Assembly: GCF_029227915.1 (NCBI RefSeq)
Contig: NC_079876.1
Coordinates: 38,237,828 to 38,301,827, forward strand
DNA: 64,000 nucleotides
Source: Hydractinia symbiolongicarpus
Lineage: Eukaryota; Cnidaria; Hydrozoa; Anthoathecata; Hydractiniidae
Direction: 5' to 3'
Below are positions 38,258 through 52,592 of the stretch, piece after piece. Below the pieces are notes generated by a model. It worked only from the letters and a program-made list of their open reading frames with translations, was not told the origin of the DNA and made no database searches. The position numbers and the translations under genes are program-made. The first letter of the stretch is position 1; each line of letters opens with the position of its first letter.

Positions 38258-38339
38258 GGATTGGTCCCACAGTAAAAAAATGACTTTTTCATGTTAATTC
38301 TTAAATGAAGCGCTACCACAGCGACCAGTGTAGTCGCTG
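34592..38339. repeat. 10-monomer tandem duplication, copy 2 (3735 bp plus junction overlap)
   Basis: Directly adjacent to copy 1. Identity ends at 38340, where C replaces the A found at 34605 (GTCGCTGCG against GTCGCTGAG). The crossover lies somewhere in 34592-34604, inside the GC-rich hairpin core of the monomer that starts at 34523. After 38340 the sequence continues with a different monomer order. Confidence 0.92.
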
Positions 38340-40654
38340 CGTTTCGGCAATCATGTCAAATTAAGAACAATGTTATTTCTTTGAGTCCAATTGTCTCATT
38401 TATCACATTCATCAGGTTACAGTCCAAAGTTAGTTCAATTAAGTCCCACAGTCAATCGTTTCATTGTTAAAGGCAATGCAACCTAGTAATATCAGAAAAA
38501 TATCGCTAAATTCATGTTGGTACGAATATGTGACGCAATCGTTGTAACTCAAACGGATTGATACTGTTAAAAAGTCAATGAAATGTAGTTTTTGAAACTG
38601 TTGCTATTTCTTCAGCGCGCGATAACGGCTAGGATTGGTGCCACAGTAAAAAAATGACTTTTTCATCTTAATTCTTAAATGAAGCGCTACCACAGCGCCC
38701 ATTGTAATCGCTGACTTTCGGCAATCATGTCAAACTAAGAAGAATGTTTTTTCTTGGAGTCCAATTGTCTCATTTATCACATTTATCAGGTCATAGTCAA
38801 AAGTTAGTTCAATTAAGTCCCACAGTCAATCGTTTCACTGTTAAAAGAGGTGCAACCTAGTAATATCAGATGAATATCGCTAAATACATGTTGGTTCGAA
38901 TATGTGACGCAACCGTTGAAACGTAAACGGACTGACACCGTTTGAAAGTCAATGAAATGTAGTTTTTGAAACTGTCACTATTTCTTCAGCGCGCGCTAAC
39001 GGCTAGGATTGGTCCCTCAGCAAAAAAATGGCTTTTTCATCTTAATTCTTAAATGAAGCGCTACCACAGCGACCAGTGTAGTCGCTGAGTTTCAGCAATC
39101 ATGTCATGTTAAGAACAATGTTATTTCTTGGAGTCCAATTGTCTCATTTATCACATTCATCAGGTCACAGTCCAAAGTTAGTTCAATTAAGTCCCACAGT
39201 CAATCGTTTCATTGTTAAAGGCGATGAAACCTAGTAATATTGGAAAAATATCGCTAAATAAATGTTGGTACGAATATGTGACCCAACCGTTAAAACTCAA
39301 ACGGACTGACACCGTTAGAAAGTCAATGAAATGTAGTTTTTGAAACTGTCGCTATTTCTTCAGCGCGCGATAACGGCTAGGATTGGTCCCACAGTAAAAA
39401 AATGACTTTTTCATGTTAATTCTTAAATGAAGCGCTACCACAGCGACCAGTGTAGTCGCTGAGTTTCGGCAATCATGTCAAATTAAGAACAATGTTATTT
39501 CTTGGAGTCCAATTGTCTCATTTATCACATTCATCAGGTCACAGTCCAAAGTTAGTTCAATTAAGTCCCACAGTCAATCGTTTCATTGTTAAAGGCGATG
39601 CAACCTAGTAATATCAGAAAAATATCGCTAAATTCATGTTGGTACGAATATGTGACGCAACCGTTGTAACTCAAACGGATTGATACTGTTATAAAGTCAA
39701 TGAAATGTAGTTTTTGAAACTGTCGCTATTTCTTCAGCGCGCGATAACGGCTAGGATTGGTCCCTCAGCAAAAAATGAGTTTTTTATCTTAATTTTGAAT
39801 TGAAGCGCCACCACAACGGCCGGTGTAATCGCTGAGTTCCGGCAATCATGTCAAATTAACAAGAATGTTATTTCTTGAATTCCAATTTTCTTCTTTATCA
39901 CATTAAGCAGGTCACCATCCAAAGTTAGTTCAATTAAGTCCCACAGTCAATCATTTCACTGTTAAAAGCGATGCAACCTAGTAATGTCAGATGAATATCG
40001 CTAAATTCATGTTGGTACGAATATGTGACCCAACCGTTTAAACTCTAACGGACTGATACCGTTAGAAAGTCAATGAAATGTAGTTTTTGAAACTGTCGCT
40101 ATTTCTTCAGCGCGAGATAACGGCTAGGATTGGTCCCACGGTAAAATATGACTTTCTTATCTTAATTCTTAAATGAAGCGCTACCACAGCGACCAGTGTA
40201 ATCGCTGAATTTCGGCAATCATGTCAAACTAAGAAGAATGTTTTTTCTTGGAGTCCAATTGTCTCATTTATCACATTCATCAGGTCACAGTCCAAAGTTA
40301 GTTCAATTAAGTCCCACAGTCAATCGTTTCATTGTTAAAGGCGATGCAACCTAGTAATATCGGAAAAATATCGCTAAATACATGTGGTACGAATATGTGA
40401 CCTAACCATTGAAACTCAAACGAACTGACACCGTTAGAAAGTCAATGAAATGTAGTTTTTGAAGCTGTCGCTATTTCTTCAGCGCGGGATAGCGGCTAGG
40501 ATTGGTGCCACAGTAAAAAAATGACTTTTTCATCTTAATTCTTAAATGAAGCGCTACCACAGCGACCAGTGTAGTCGCTGAGTTTTGGCAATCATGTCAA
40601 ATTAAGAACAATGTTATTTCTTGGAGTCCAATTGTCTCATTTATCGCATTCATC

Positions 40655-43490
40655 AGGTCACAGTCCAAAGTTAGTTCAATTAAGTCCCAACGTCAATCGC
40701 TTCATTGTTAAGAGCGATGCAACCTAGTAATATCGGAAAAATATCGCTAAATACATGTTGGTACGAATATGTGACCCAACTGTTGAAACTCAAACGGACT
40801 GACACCGTTAGAAAGTCAATGAAATGTAGTTTTTGAAACTGTCGCTATTTCTTCAGCGCGCGATAACGGCTAGGATTGGTGCCACAGTAAAAAAATTGCT
40901 TTTTCATCTTAATTCTTAAATGAAGCGCTACCACAGCGACCAGTGTAGTCGCTGAGTTTCGGCAATCATGTCATATTAAGAACCATGTTATTTCTTGGAG
41001 TCCAATTGTCTCATTTATCACATTCATCAGGTCACAGTCCAAAGTTAGTTCAATTAATCCCACAGTCAATCGTTTCATTGTTAAAGGCGATGCAACCTAG
41101 AAATATCAGAGAAATATCGCTAAATTCATGTTGGTACGAATATGTGACGCAACCGTTGTAACTCAAAATGACTGACACCGTTAGAAAGTCAATGAAATGT
41201 AGTTTTTGAAACTGTCGCTATTTCTTCAGGGCGCAATAACGGCTAGGATTGGTCCCACAGCAAAAAAATGACTTTCTTTTCTTAATTCTTGAATGAAGCG
41301 CTACCACAGCGCCCAGTGTAATCGCTCAGTTTCGGCAATCATGTCAAATTAAGAAGAATGTTATTTCTAAGAGTCCAATTGTCTCACTTTCATATTTATA
41401 AGGTCACAGTCCATACTCAGTTCAATTAATTCCCACAGTCAATCGTTTCGCTGTTAAAAGCCATACAACTTAGTAATACCTGAAAAATATCAAGAAATAC
41501 ATGTTGGTAGGAATATGTGACTCAAGCGTTGTAACTCAAACGGATTGATACTGTTAAAAAGTCAATGAAATGTAGTTTTTGAAACTGTCGCTATTTCTTC
41601 AGCGCGCGATAACGGCTAGGATTTGTCCCACAGTAAAAAAATGACTTTTTCATCTTAATTCTTAAATGAAGCGCTACCACAGCGCCAAGTGTAGTCGTTG
41701 AGTTTCGGCAATCATGTCAAATTAAGAACAATGTTATTTCTTGGAATCCAACTGTCTCATTTATTACATTCATCAGGTCACAGTCCAAAGTTAGTTCAAT
41801 TAAGTCCCACAGTCAATCGTTTCATTGTTAAAGGCGATGCAACCTAGTAATATCAGAAAAATATCGCTAAATTCATGTTGGTACAAATATGTGACGCAAC
41901 CGTTGTAACTCAAACCGACTGACACCGTTAGAAAGTCAATGAAATGTAGTTTTTGAAACTGTCGCTATTTCTTCAGGGCGCAATAACGGCTAGGATTGGT
42001 CCCACAGTAAAAAATGACTTATTTATCTAAATTCTTAAATGAAGCGCTACCACAGCGCCCAGTGTAATCGCTGAGTTCCGGCTATCATGTCAAGCTAAAA
42101 AGAATGTTATTTCTTGGAGTCCACTTGTCTCACTTATAACATTTATAAGGTCACAGTCCAAAGTTAGTTCAATTAAGTCCCAACGTCAATCGCTTCATTG
42201 TTAAAGGCGATGCAACCTAGTAATATCGGAAAACTATCGCTAAATACATGTTGGTACGAATATGTGACCCAACCGTTGAAACTCAAACGGACTGACACCG
42301 TTAGAAAGTCAATGAAATGTAGTTTTTGAAACTGTCGCTATTTCTTCAGCGCGCGATAACGGCTAGGATTGGTGCCACAGTAAAAAAATGGCTTTTTCAT
42401 CTTAATTCTTAAATGAAGCGCTACCACAGCGACCAGTGTAGTCGCTGAGTTTCGGCAATCATGTCATATTAAGAGCAATGTTATTTCTTGGAGTCCAATT
42501 GTCTCATTTATCACATTCATCAGGTCACAGTCCAAAGTTAGTTCAATTAAGTCCCACAGTCAATCGTTTCATTGTTAAAGGCGATGCAACCTAGTAATAT
42601 CAGAAAAATATCGCTAAATTCATGTTGGTACGAATATGTGACGCAACCGTTGTAACTCAAACGGACTGACACCGTTAGAAAGTCAATGAAATGTAGTTTT
42701 TGAAACTGTCGCTATTTCTTCAGGTCGCAATAACGGCTAGGATTGGTCCCACAGCAAAAAAATGACTTTTTTATCTTAATTCTTGAATGAAGCGCTACCA
42801 CAGCGCCCAGTGTAATCGCTCAGTTTCGGCAATCATGTCAAATTAAGAAGAATGTTATTTCTAAGAGTCCAATTGTCTCACTTTCATATTTATAAGGTCG
42901 CAGTCCATACTCAGTTCAATTAATTCCCACAGTCAATCGTTTCGCTGTTAAAAGCCATACAACTTAGTAATACCTGAAAAATATCAAGAAATACATGTTG
43001 GTAGGAATATGTGACTCAAGCGTTGTAACTCAAACGGATTGATACTGTTAAAAAGTCAATGAAATGTAGTTTTTGAAACTGTCGCTATTTCTTCAGCGCG
43101 CGATAACGGCTAAGATTTGTCCCACAGTAAAAAAATGACTTTTTCATCTTAATTCTTAAATGAAGCGCTACCACAGCGCCAAGTGTAGTCGTTGAGTTTC
43201 GGCAATCATGTCCAATTAAGAACAATGTTATTTCTTGGAATCCAATTGTCTCATTTTATACATTCATCAGGTCACAGTCCAAAGTTAGTTCAATTAAGTC
43301 CCACAGTCAATCGTTTCATTGTTAAAGGCGATGCAACCTAGTAATATCAGAAAAATATCGCTAAATTCATGTTGGTACGAATATGTGACGCAACCGTTGT
43401 AACTCAAACGGACTGACACCGTTAGAAAGTCAATGAAATGTAGTTTTTGAAACTGTCGCTATTTCTTCAGGGCGCAATAACGGCTAGGAT
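40655..43490. repeat. Tetrameric higher-order repeat, 1494 bp, two copies plus a partial third
   Basis: Starts 40873, 41246, 41619 and 41993 are followed at +1493/1494 by 42366, 42740, 43113 and 43487. Shared marks include CCCAACGTCAATCGCTTC, ATGTCATATTAAG, GGATTTGTCCC or AGATTTGTCCC, and GTAGTCGTTGAG. The match breaks in the monomer at 43487, which changes to a GCTACATCAGGGACC core. A further partial copy of the last two units occurs at 43730-44460 (monomers 43860 and 44234), about 2241 bases from its source. Confidence 0.8.
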
Positions 43491-46400
43491 TGGTCCCACA
43501 GTAAAAAATGACTTATTAATTTAAACTTTTAATTGATGCGCTACATCAGGGACCAGTGTAATCGCTGAGTTTAGGCAATCATGTCAAATTAGGACGAGTG
43601 CTATTTCTTGGAGTCCAATTTTTTCATTTATCACATTTATCAGGTCACAGTCAAAAGTTAGTTCAATTAAGTCCCACAGTCAATCGTTTCACTGTTAAAA
43701 GAGGTGCAACCTAGTAATATCAGATGAATATCGCTAAATACATGTTGGTAGGAATATGTGACTCAAGCGTTGTAACTCAAACGGATTGATACTGTTAAAA
43801 AGTCAATGAAATGTAGTTTTTGAAACTGTCGCTATTTCTTCAGCGCGCGATAACGGCTAGGATTTGTCCCACAGTAAAAAAATGACTTTTTCATCTTAAT
43901 TCTTAAATGAAGCGCTACCACAGCGCTAAGTGTAGTCGTTGAGTTTCGGCAATCATGTCAAATTAAGAACAATGTTATTTCTTGGAATCCAATTGTCTCA
44001 TTTATTACATTCATCATCTCACAGTCCAAAGTTAGTTCAATTAAGTCCCACAGTCAATCGTTTCATTGTTAAAGGCGATGCAACCTAGTAATATCAGAAA
44101 AATATCGCTAAATTCATGTTGGTACGAATATGTGACGCAACGGTTGTAACTCAAACGGACTGACACCGTTAGAAAGTCAATGAAATGTAGTTTTTGATAC
44201 TGTCGCTATTTCTTCAGGGCGCAATAACGGCTAGGATTGGTCCCACAGTAAAAAATGACTTATTTATCTAAATTCTTAAATAAAGCGCTACCACAGCGCC
44301 CAGTGTAATCGCTGAGTTCCGGCAATCATGTCAAGTTAAAAAGAATGTTATTTCTTGGAGTCCACTTGTCTCACTTATAACATTTATAAGGTCACAGTCC
44401 AAAGTTAGTTCAATTAAGTCCCAACGTCAATCGTTTCATTGTTAAAGGCGATGCAACCTAGTAATATCAGAAAAATATCGCTAAATTCATGTTGGTACGA
44501 ATATGTGACGCAACCGTTTTAACTCAAACGGATTGATAATGTTAAAAAGTCAATGAAAAGTAGTTTTTGAAACTGTCGCTATTTTTTCAGTGCGCGATAA
44601 CGGCTAGGATTGGTCCCACAGTAAAAAAATGACTTTTTCATCTTAATTCTTAAATGAAGCGCTACCACAGCGACCAGTGTAGTCACTGAGTTTCGGCAAT
44701 CATGTCAAATTAAGAACAATGTTATTTCTTGGAGTCCAATTTTCTCATTTATCACATTAATCAGGTCACAGTCCAAAGTTAGTTCAATTAAGTCCTACAG
44801 TCAATCAATTCACTGTTAAAAGCGATGCAACCTAGTAATGTCAGATGAATATCGCTAAATACATGTTGGTACGAATATGTGACCCAACTGTTTAAACTCA
44901 AACGGACTGACACCGTTAGAAAGTCAATGAAATGTAGTTTTTGAAACTGTCGCTATTTCTTCAGCGCATGATAACGGCTAGGATTGGTCCCACGGTAAAA
45001 TATGACTTTCTTATCTTAATTCTTAAATGAAGCGCTACCACAGCGCCCAGTGTAATCGCTGAATTTCGGCAATCATGTCAAATTAAGAAGAATGTTTTTT
45101 CTTGGAATCCAATTGCCTACTTTATCACATTTATCAGGTCACAGTCCAAACTTAGTTCAATTAAGTCCCACAGTCAATCGTTTAATTGTTTAAGGCGATG
45201 CAACCTAGGAATATCAGAAAAATATCGCTAAATTCATGTTGGTACGAATATGTGACGAATCCGTTGTAACTCAAACGGACTGACACCGTTAGAAAGTCAA
45301 TGAAAAGAAGTTTTTGAAACTGTCGCTATTTCTTCATGGCGCGATAACGGCTACGATTGGTCCCACAGTAAAAAATGACTTATTAATTTAAATTTTTAAA
45401 TAAAGCGCTACAACAGCGCCCAGTGTAAACGCTGAGTTTAGGCAATCATGTCAAATTAAGAAGAATGCTATTTCTTGGAGTCCAATTTTTTCATTTATCA
45501 CATTTATCAGGTCACAGACAAAAGTTAGTTCAATTAAGTCCCACAGTCAATCGTTTCATTGTTAAAGGCGATGCAACCTAGTAATATCAGGAAAATATCG
45601 CTAAATTCATGTTGGTACGAATATGTGACGCAACCGTTGTAACTCAAACGGACTGACACCGTTAGAAAGTCAATGAAATGTAGTTTTTGAAACTGTCGCT
45701 ATTTCTTCAGGGCGCGATAACGGCTACGATTGGTCCCACAGTAAAAAATGACTTATTAATTTAAATTTTTAAATAAAGCGCTACAACAGCGCCCAGTGTA
45801 AACGCTGAGTTTAGGCAATCATGTCAAATTAAGAAGAATGCTATTTCTTGGAGTCCAATTTTTTCATTTATCACATTTATCAGGTCACAGACAAAAGTTA
45901 GTTCAATTAAGTCCCACAGTCAATCATTTCACTGTTAAAAGCGATGCAACCTAGTAATGTCAGATGAATATCGCTAAATACATGTTGGTACGAATATGTG
46001 ACCCAACCGTGTAAACTCAAACGGACTGACACCGTTAGAAAGTCAATGAAATGTAGTTTTTGAAACTGTCGCTATTTCTTCAGGGCGCGATAACGGCTAG
46101 GATTGGTCCCACAGTAAAAAATGACTTATTAATTTAAATTTTTAAATGAAGCGCTACAACAGCGGTCAGTGTAATCGCTGAGTTTATGCAATCATGTCAA
46201 ATTAAGAAGAATGCTATTTCTTGGAGTCCAATTGTCTCATTTATCACATTCATGAGATCACAGTCCAAAGTTAGTTCAATTAAGTCCCACAGTCAATCGT
46301 TTCATTGTTAAAGGCGATGCAACCTAGTAATATCAGGAAAATATCGCTAAATTCATGTTGGTACGAATATGTGACGCAACCGTTGTAACTCAAACGGACT

Positions 46401-49143
46401 GACACCGTTAGAAAGTCAATGAAATGTAGTTTTTGAAACTGTCGCTATTTCTTCAGGGCGCAATAACGGCTAGGATTGGTCCCACAGTAAAAAATGACTT
46501 ATTAATTTAAACTTTTAAATGAAGCGCTACATCAGGGACCAGTGTAATCGCTGAGTTTAGGCAATCATGTCAAATTAAGACGAGTGCTATTTCTTTGAGT
46601 CCAATTTTTTCATTTATCACATTTATCAGGTCACAGTCAAAAGTTAGTTCAATTAAGTCCCACAGTCAATCGTTTCACTGTTAAAAGAGGTGCAACCTAG
46701 TAATACCAGATGAATATCGCTAAATACATGTTGGTACGAATATATGACCCAACCGTTGAAACTTAAACGGACTGACACCGTTAGAAAGTCAATGAAATGT
46801 AGTTTTTGAAACTGTCACTATTTCTTCAGCGCGCGCTAACGGCTAGGATTGGTCCCTCAGCAAAAAATGAGTTTTTTATCTTAATTTTGAATTGAAGCGC
46901 CACCACAACGGCCGGTGTAATCGCTGAGTTCCGGCAATCATGTCAAATTAAGAAGAATGTTATTTCTTGAATTCCCATTTTCTCATTTATCACATTAATC
47001 AGGTCACAGTCCAAAGTTAGTTCAATAAAGTCCTACAGTCAATCAATTCACTGTTAAAAGCGATGCAACCTAGTAATGTCAGATGAATATCGCTAAATAC
47101 ATGTTGGTACATATATGTGACCCAACTGTTTAAACTCAAACGGACTGACACCGTTAGAAAGTCAATGAAATGTAGTTTTTGAAACTGTCGCTATTTCTTC
47201 AGCGCATGATAACGGCTAGGATTGGTCCCACGGTAAAATATGACTTTCTTATCTTAATTCTTAAATGAAGCGCTAACACAGCGCCCAGTGTAATCGCTGA
47301 ATTTCGGCAATCATGTCAAATTAAGAAGAATGTTTTTTCTTGGAATCCAATTGCCTACTTTATCACATTTATCAGGTCACAGTCCAAAGTTAGTTCAATT
47401 AAGTCCCACAGTCAATCGTTTAATTGTTTAAGGCGATGCAACCTAGGAATATCAGAAAAATATCGCTAAATTCATGTTGGTACGAATATGTGACGAAACC
47501 GTTGTAACTCAAACGGACTGACACCGTTAGAAAGTCAATGAAAAGAAGTTTTTGAAACTGTCGCTATTTCTTCATGGCGCGATAACGGCTACGATTGGTC
47601 CCACAGTAAAAAATGACTTATTAATTTAAATTTTTAAATAAAGCGCTACAACAACGCCCAGTGTAAACGCTGAGTTTAGGCAATCATGTCAAAATAAGAA
47701 GAATGCTATTTCTTGGAGTCCAATTTTTTCATTTATCACATTTATCAGGTCACAGACAAAAGTTAGTTCAATTAAGTCCCACAGTAAATCATTTCACTGT
47801 TAAAAGCGATGCAACCTATGAATGTCAGATGAATATCGCTAAATACATGTTGGTACGAATATGTGACCCAACCGTTTAAACTCAAACGGACTGACACCGT
47901 TAGAAAGTCAATGAAATGTAGTTTTTGAAACTGTCGCTATTTCTTCAGGGCGCGATAACGGCTAGGATTGGTCCCACAGTAAAAAATGACTTATTAATTT
48001 AAATTTTTAAATGAAGCGCTACAACAGCGGTCAGTGTAATCGCTGAGTTTTTGCAATCATGTCAAATTAAGAAGAATGCTATTTCTTGGAGTCCAATTTT
48101 TTCATTTATCACATTTATCAGTTCACAGTCAAAAGTTAGTTCAATTAAGTCCCACAGTCAATCTTTTCACTGTTAAAAGTGGTGCAACTTAGTAATATCA
48201 GATGAATATCGCTGAATACATGTTGGTACGAATATATGACCCAACCGTTGAAACTTAAACGGACAGACACCGTTAGAAAGTCAGTGAAATGTAGTTTTTG
48301 AAGCTGTCACTATTTCTTCAGCGCGCGCTAACGGCTAGGATTAGTCCCTCAGCAAAAAATGAGTTTCTTATCTTAATTTTGAATTGAAGCGCTACCACAG
48401 CGGCCGGTGTAATCGCTGAGTTCCGGCAATCATGTCAAATTAAGAAGAATGTTATTTCCTGAATTCCAATTTTCTCATTTATCACATTTATTAGGTCACA
48501 GTCCAAAGTTAGTTCAATTAAGTCCCACAGTCAATCGTTTAATTGTTTAAGGCAATGCAACCTAGGAATATCAGAAAAATATCGCTAAATTCATGTTGGT
48601 ACGAATATGTGACGCAACCGTGGTAACTCAAACGGACTGACACCGTTAGAAAGTCAATGAAAAGAAGTTTTTGTAACTGCCGCTATTTCTTCAGGGCGCG
48701 ATAAGGGCTAGGATTGGTCCCCAGTAAAAAATGACTTATTAATTTAAATTTTTAAATAAAGCGCTACAACAGCGCCCAGTGTAAACGCTGAGTTTAGGCA
48801 ATCATGTCAAATTCAGAAGAATGCTATTTCTTGGAGTCCAATTTTTTCATTTATCACATTTATCAGGTCACAGTCAAAAGTTAGTTCAATTAAGTCCCAC
48901 AGTCAATCGTTTCACTGTTAAAAGCGGTGCAACCTAGTAATATCAGATGAATATCGCTAAATACAAGTTGGTAAGAATATATGACACAACCTTTGAAACT
49001 TAAACGGACTGACACCGTTAGAAAGTCAGTGAAATGTAGTTTTTGAAACTGTCACTATTTCTTCAGCGCACGATAACGGCTAGGATTGGTGCCACAGTAA
49101 AAAAATGGCTTTTTCATCTTAATTCTTAAATGAAGCGCTACCA

Positions 49144-49164
49144 CAGCGACTAGTGTAGTCGCTG
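49144..49164. other. Perfect hairpin: 9-bp stem, 3-nt loop
   Basis: CAGCGACTA, loop GTG, TAGTCGCTG: all nine pairs are Watson-Crick. The common monomer form has only CAGCG/CGCTG paired here. The sequence could extrude as a cruciform in DNA or fold in a transcript; neither is shown. Confidence 0.87.
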
Positions 49165-51008
49165 AGTTTCGGCAATCATGTCATATTAAGAACAATGTTA
49201 TTTCTTGGAGTCCAATTGTCTCATTTATCACATTCATCAGGTCACAGTCCAAAGTTAGTTCAATTAAGTCCCACAGTCAATCGTTTAATTGTTTAAGGCG
49301 ATGCAACCTAGGAATATCAGAAAAATATCGCTAAATTCATGTTGGTACGAATATGTGACGAAACCGTTGTAACTCAAACGGACTGACACCGTTAGAAAGT
49401 CAATGAAAAGAAGTTTTTGAAACTGTCGCTATTTCTTCATGGCGCGATAACGGCTACGATTGGTCCCACAGTAAAAAATGACTTATTAATTTAAATTTTT
49501 AAATAAAGCGCTACAACAACGCCCAGTGTAAACGCTGAGTTTAGGCAATCATGTCAAAATAAGAAGAATGCTATTTCTTGGAGTCCAATTTTTTCATTTA
49601 TCACATTTATCAGGTCACAGACAAAAGTTAGTTCAATTAAGTCCCACAGTAAATCATTTCACTGTTAAAAGCGATGCAACCTATGAATGTCAGATGAATA
49701 TCGCTAAATACATGTTGGTACGAATATGTGACCCAACCGTTTAAACTCAAACGGACTGACACCGTTAGAAAGTCAATGAAATGTAGTTTTTGAAACTGTC
49801 GCTATTTCTTCAGGGCGCGATAACGGCTAGGATTGGTCCCACAGTAAAAAATGACTTATTAATTTAAATTTTTAAATGAAGCGCTACAACAGCGGTCAGT
49901 GTAATCGCTGAGTTTTTGCAATCATGTCAAATTAAGAAGAATGCTATTTCTTGGAGTCCAATTTTTTCATTTATCACATTTATCAGTTCACAGTCAAAAG
50001 TTAGTTCAATTAAGTCCCACAGTCAATCTTTTCACTGTTAAAAGTGGTGCAACTTAGTAATATCAGATGAATATCGCTGAATACATGTTGGTACGAATAT
50101 ATGACCCAACCGTTGAAACTTAAACGGACAGACACCGTTAGAAAGTCAGTGAAATGTAGTTTTTGAAGCTGTCACTATTTCTTCAGCGCGCGCTAACGGC
50201 TAGGATTAGTCCCTCAGCAAAAAATGAGTTTCTTATCTTAATTTTGAATTGAAGCGCTACCACAGCGGCCGGTGTAATCGCTGAGTTCCGGCAATCATGT
50301 CAAATTAAGAAGAATGTTATTTCCTGAATTCCAATTTTCTCATTTATCACATTTATTAGGTCACAGTCCAAAGTTAGTTCAATTAAGTCCCACAGTCAAT
50401 CGTTTAATTGTTTAAGGCAATGCAACCTAGGAATATCAGAAAAATATCGCTAAATTCATGTTGGTACGAATATGTGACGCAACCGTGGTAACTCAAACGG
50501 ACTGACACCGTTAGAAAGTCAATGAAAAGAAGTTTTTGTAACTGCCGCTATTTCTTCAGGGCGCGATAAGGGCTAGGATTGGTCCCCAGTAAAAAATGAC
50601 TTATTAATTTAAATTTTTAAATAAAGCGCTACAACAGCGCCCAGTGTAAACGCTGAGTTTAGGCAATCATGTCAAATTCAGAAGAATGCTATTTCTTGGA
50701 GTCCAATTTTTTCATTTATCACATTTATCAGGTCACAGTCAAAAGTTAGTTCAATTAAGTCCCACAGTCAATCGTTTCACTGTTAAAAGCGGTGCAACCT
50801 AGTAATATCAGATGAATATCGCTAAATACAAGTTGGTAAGAATATATGACACAACCTTTGAAACTTAAACGGACTGACACCGTTAGAAAGTCAGTGAAAT
50901 GTAGTTTTTGAAACTGTCACTATTTCTTCAGCGCACGATAACGGCTAGGATTGGTGCCACAGTAAAAAAATGGCTTTTTCATCTTAATTCTTAAATGAAG
51001 CGCTACCA

Positions 51009-51029
51009 CAGCGACTAGTGTAGTCGCTG
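51009..51029. other. Perfect hairpin: 9-bp stem, 3-nt loop (pentamer copy 2)
   Basis: Identical to the hairpin at 49144, carried by the 1865-bp duplication. It lies immediately left of the 746-bp dimer boundary at 51032. Confidence 0.87.
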
Positions 51030-51031
51030 AG

Positions 51032-52540
51032 TTTCGGCAATCATGTCATATTAAGAACAATGTTATTTCTTGGAGTCCAATTGTCTCATTTATCACATTC
51101 ATCAGGTCACAGTCCAAAGTTAGTTCAATTAAGTCCCACAGTCAATCGTTTCATTGTCAAAGGCGATGCAACCTAGTAATATCAGAAAAATATCGCTAAA
51201 TTCATGTTGGTACGAATATGTGACGCAACCGTTGTAACTCAAACGGACTGACACCGTTAGAAAGTCAATGAAATGTAGTTTTTGAAACTGTCGCTATTTC
51301 TTCAGGGCGCGCTAACGGCTAGGATTGGTCCCTCAGCAAAAAATGAGTTTTTTATCTTAATTTTGAATTGAAGCGCCACCACAACGGCCGGTGTAATCGC
51401 TGAGTTCCGGCAATCATGTCAAATTAAGAAGAATGTTATTTCTTGAATTCCCATTTTCTCATTTATCACATTAATCAGGTCACAGTTCAAAGTTAGTTCA
51501 ATAAAGTCCTACAGTCAATCAATTCACTGTTAAAAGCGATGCAACCTAGTAATGTCAGATGAATATCGCTAAATACATGTTGGTACATATATGTGACCCA
51601 ACTGTTTAAACTCAAACGGACTGACACCGTTAGAAAGTCAATGAAATGTAGTTTTTGAAACTGTCGCTATTTCTTCAGCGCATGATAACGGCTAGGATTG
51701 GTCCCACGGTAAAATATGACTTTCTTATCTTAATTCTTAAATGAAGCGCTACCACAGCGCCCAGTGTAATCGCTGAATTTCGGCAATCATGTCATATTAA
51801 GAACAATGTTATTTCTTGGAGTCCAATTGTCTCATTTATCACATTCATCAGGTCACAGTCCAAAGTTAGTTCAATTAAGTCCCACAGTCAATCGTTTCAT
51901 TGTCAAAGGCGATGCAACCTAGTAATATCAGAAAAATATCGCTAAATTCATGTTGGTACGAATATGTGACGCAACCGTTGTAACTCAAACGGACTGACAC
52001 CGTTAGAAAGTCAATGAAATGTAGTTTTTGAAACTGTCGCTATTTCTTCAGGGCGCGCTAACGGCTAGGATTGGTCCCTCAGCAAAAAATGAGTTTTTTA
52101 TCTTAATTTTGAATTGAAGCGCCACCACAACGGCCGGTGTAATCGCTGAGTTCCGGCAATCATGTCAAATTAAGAAGAATGTTATTTCTTGAATTCCCAT
52201 TTTCTCATTTATCACATTAATCAGGTCACAGTCCAAAGTTAGTTCAATAAAGTCCTACAGTCAATCAATTCACTGTTAAAAGCGATGCAACCTAGTAATG
52301 TCAGATGAATATCGCTAAATACATGTTGGTACATATATGTGACCCAACTGTTTAAACTCAAACGGACTGACACCGTTAGAAAGTCAATGAAATGTAGTTT
52401 TTGAAACTGTCGCTATTTCTTCAGCGCATGATAACGGCTAGGATTGGTCCCACGGTAAAATATGACTTTCTTATCTTAATTCTTAAATGAAGCGCTACCA
52501 CAGCGCCCAGTGTAATCGCTGAATTTCGGCAATCATGTCA
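51032..52540. repeat. Dimeric higher-order repeat, 746 bp, two tandem copies
   Basis: Copy 1 is 51032-51777 and copy 2 is 51778-52540, including a short shared junction. The mismatches that bound it are 51031 against 51777 on the left and 51795 against 52541 on the right. Starts 51322 and 51695 recur at 52068 and 52441. One internal difference was seen (T at 51487, C at 52233). The unit holds a monomer with CGCCACCACAACGGCCGG, where the usual hairpin core is destroyed. Confidence 0.9.
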
Positions 52541-52592
52541 AATTAAGAAGAATGTTTTTTCTTGGAATCCAATTGCCTACTTTATCACATTT

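Larger units (their letters stand above)
24669..43486. repeat. Zone 3: 7-A monomers with pentamer and decamer higher-order repeats
   Basis: Monomer starts: 24837, 25210, 25583, 25956, 26316, 26689, 27062, 27435, 27807, 28180, 28550, 28923, 29296, 29670, 30042, 30416, 30788, 31162, 31535, 31909, 32282, 32656, 33030, 33403, 33777, 34150, 34523, 34897, 35270, 35644, 36017, 36391, 36765, 37138, 37512, 37885, 38258, 38632, 39006, 39380, 39754, 40127, 40499, 40873, 41246, 41619, 41993, 42366, 42740, 43113. Most are 373-374 bp because the A-run is 7. Marks are GACTTTTTCATCTTAATTC, cores reading GCGCCAAGTGTAGTCGC or GCGACCAGTGTAGTCGC, and a C-type distal half (GCCATACAAC then CCTGAAAAATATCAAG). No gene is present. 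Confidence 0.9.
47371..51151. repeat. Pentameric higher-order repeat, 1865 bp, two tandem copies
   Basis: Starts 47592, 47965, 48338, 48711 and 49083 recur at 49457, 49830, 50203, 50576 and 50948. The last mismatch on the left is 47370 (T) against 49235 (C); on the right it is 49287 (A) against 51152 (C). The junction therefore lies within 49236-49286. No difference was found inside. Private marks are TTCATGGCGCG, ATGCAACCTATGAATG, GGATTAGTCCC, GGTCCCCAGT (one base short) and the perfect palindrome at 49144 and 51009. Confidence 0.92.
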
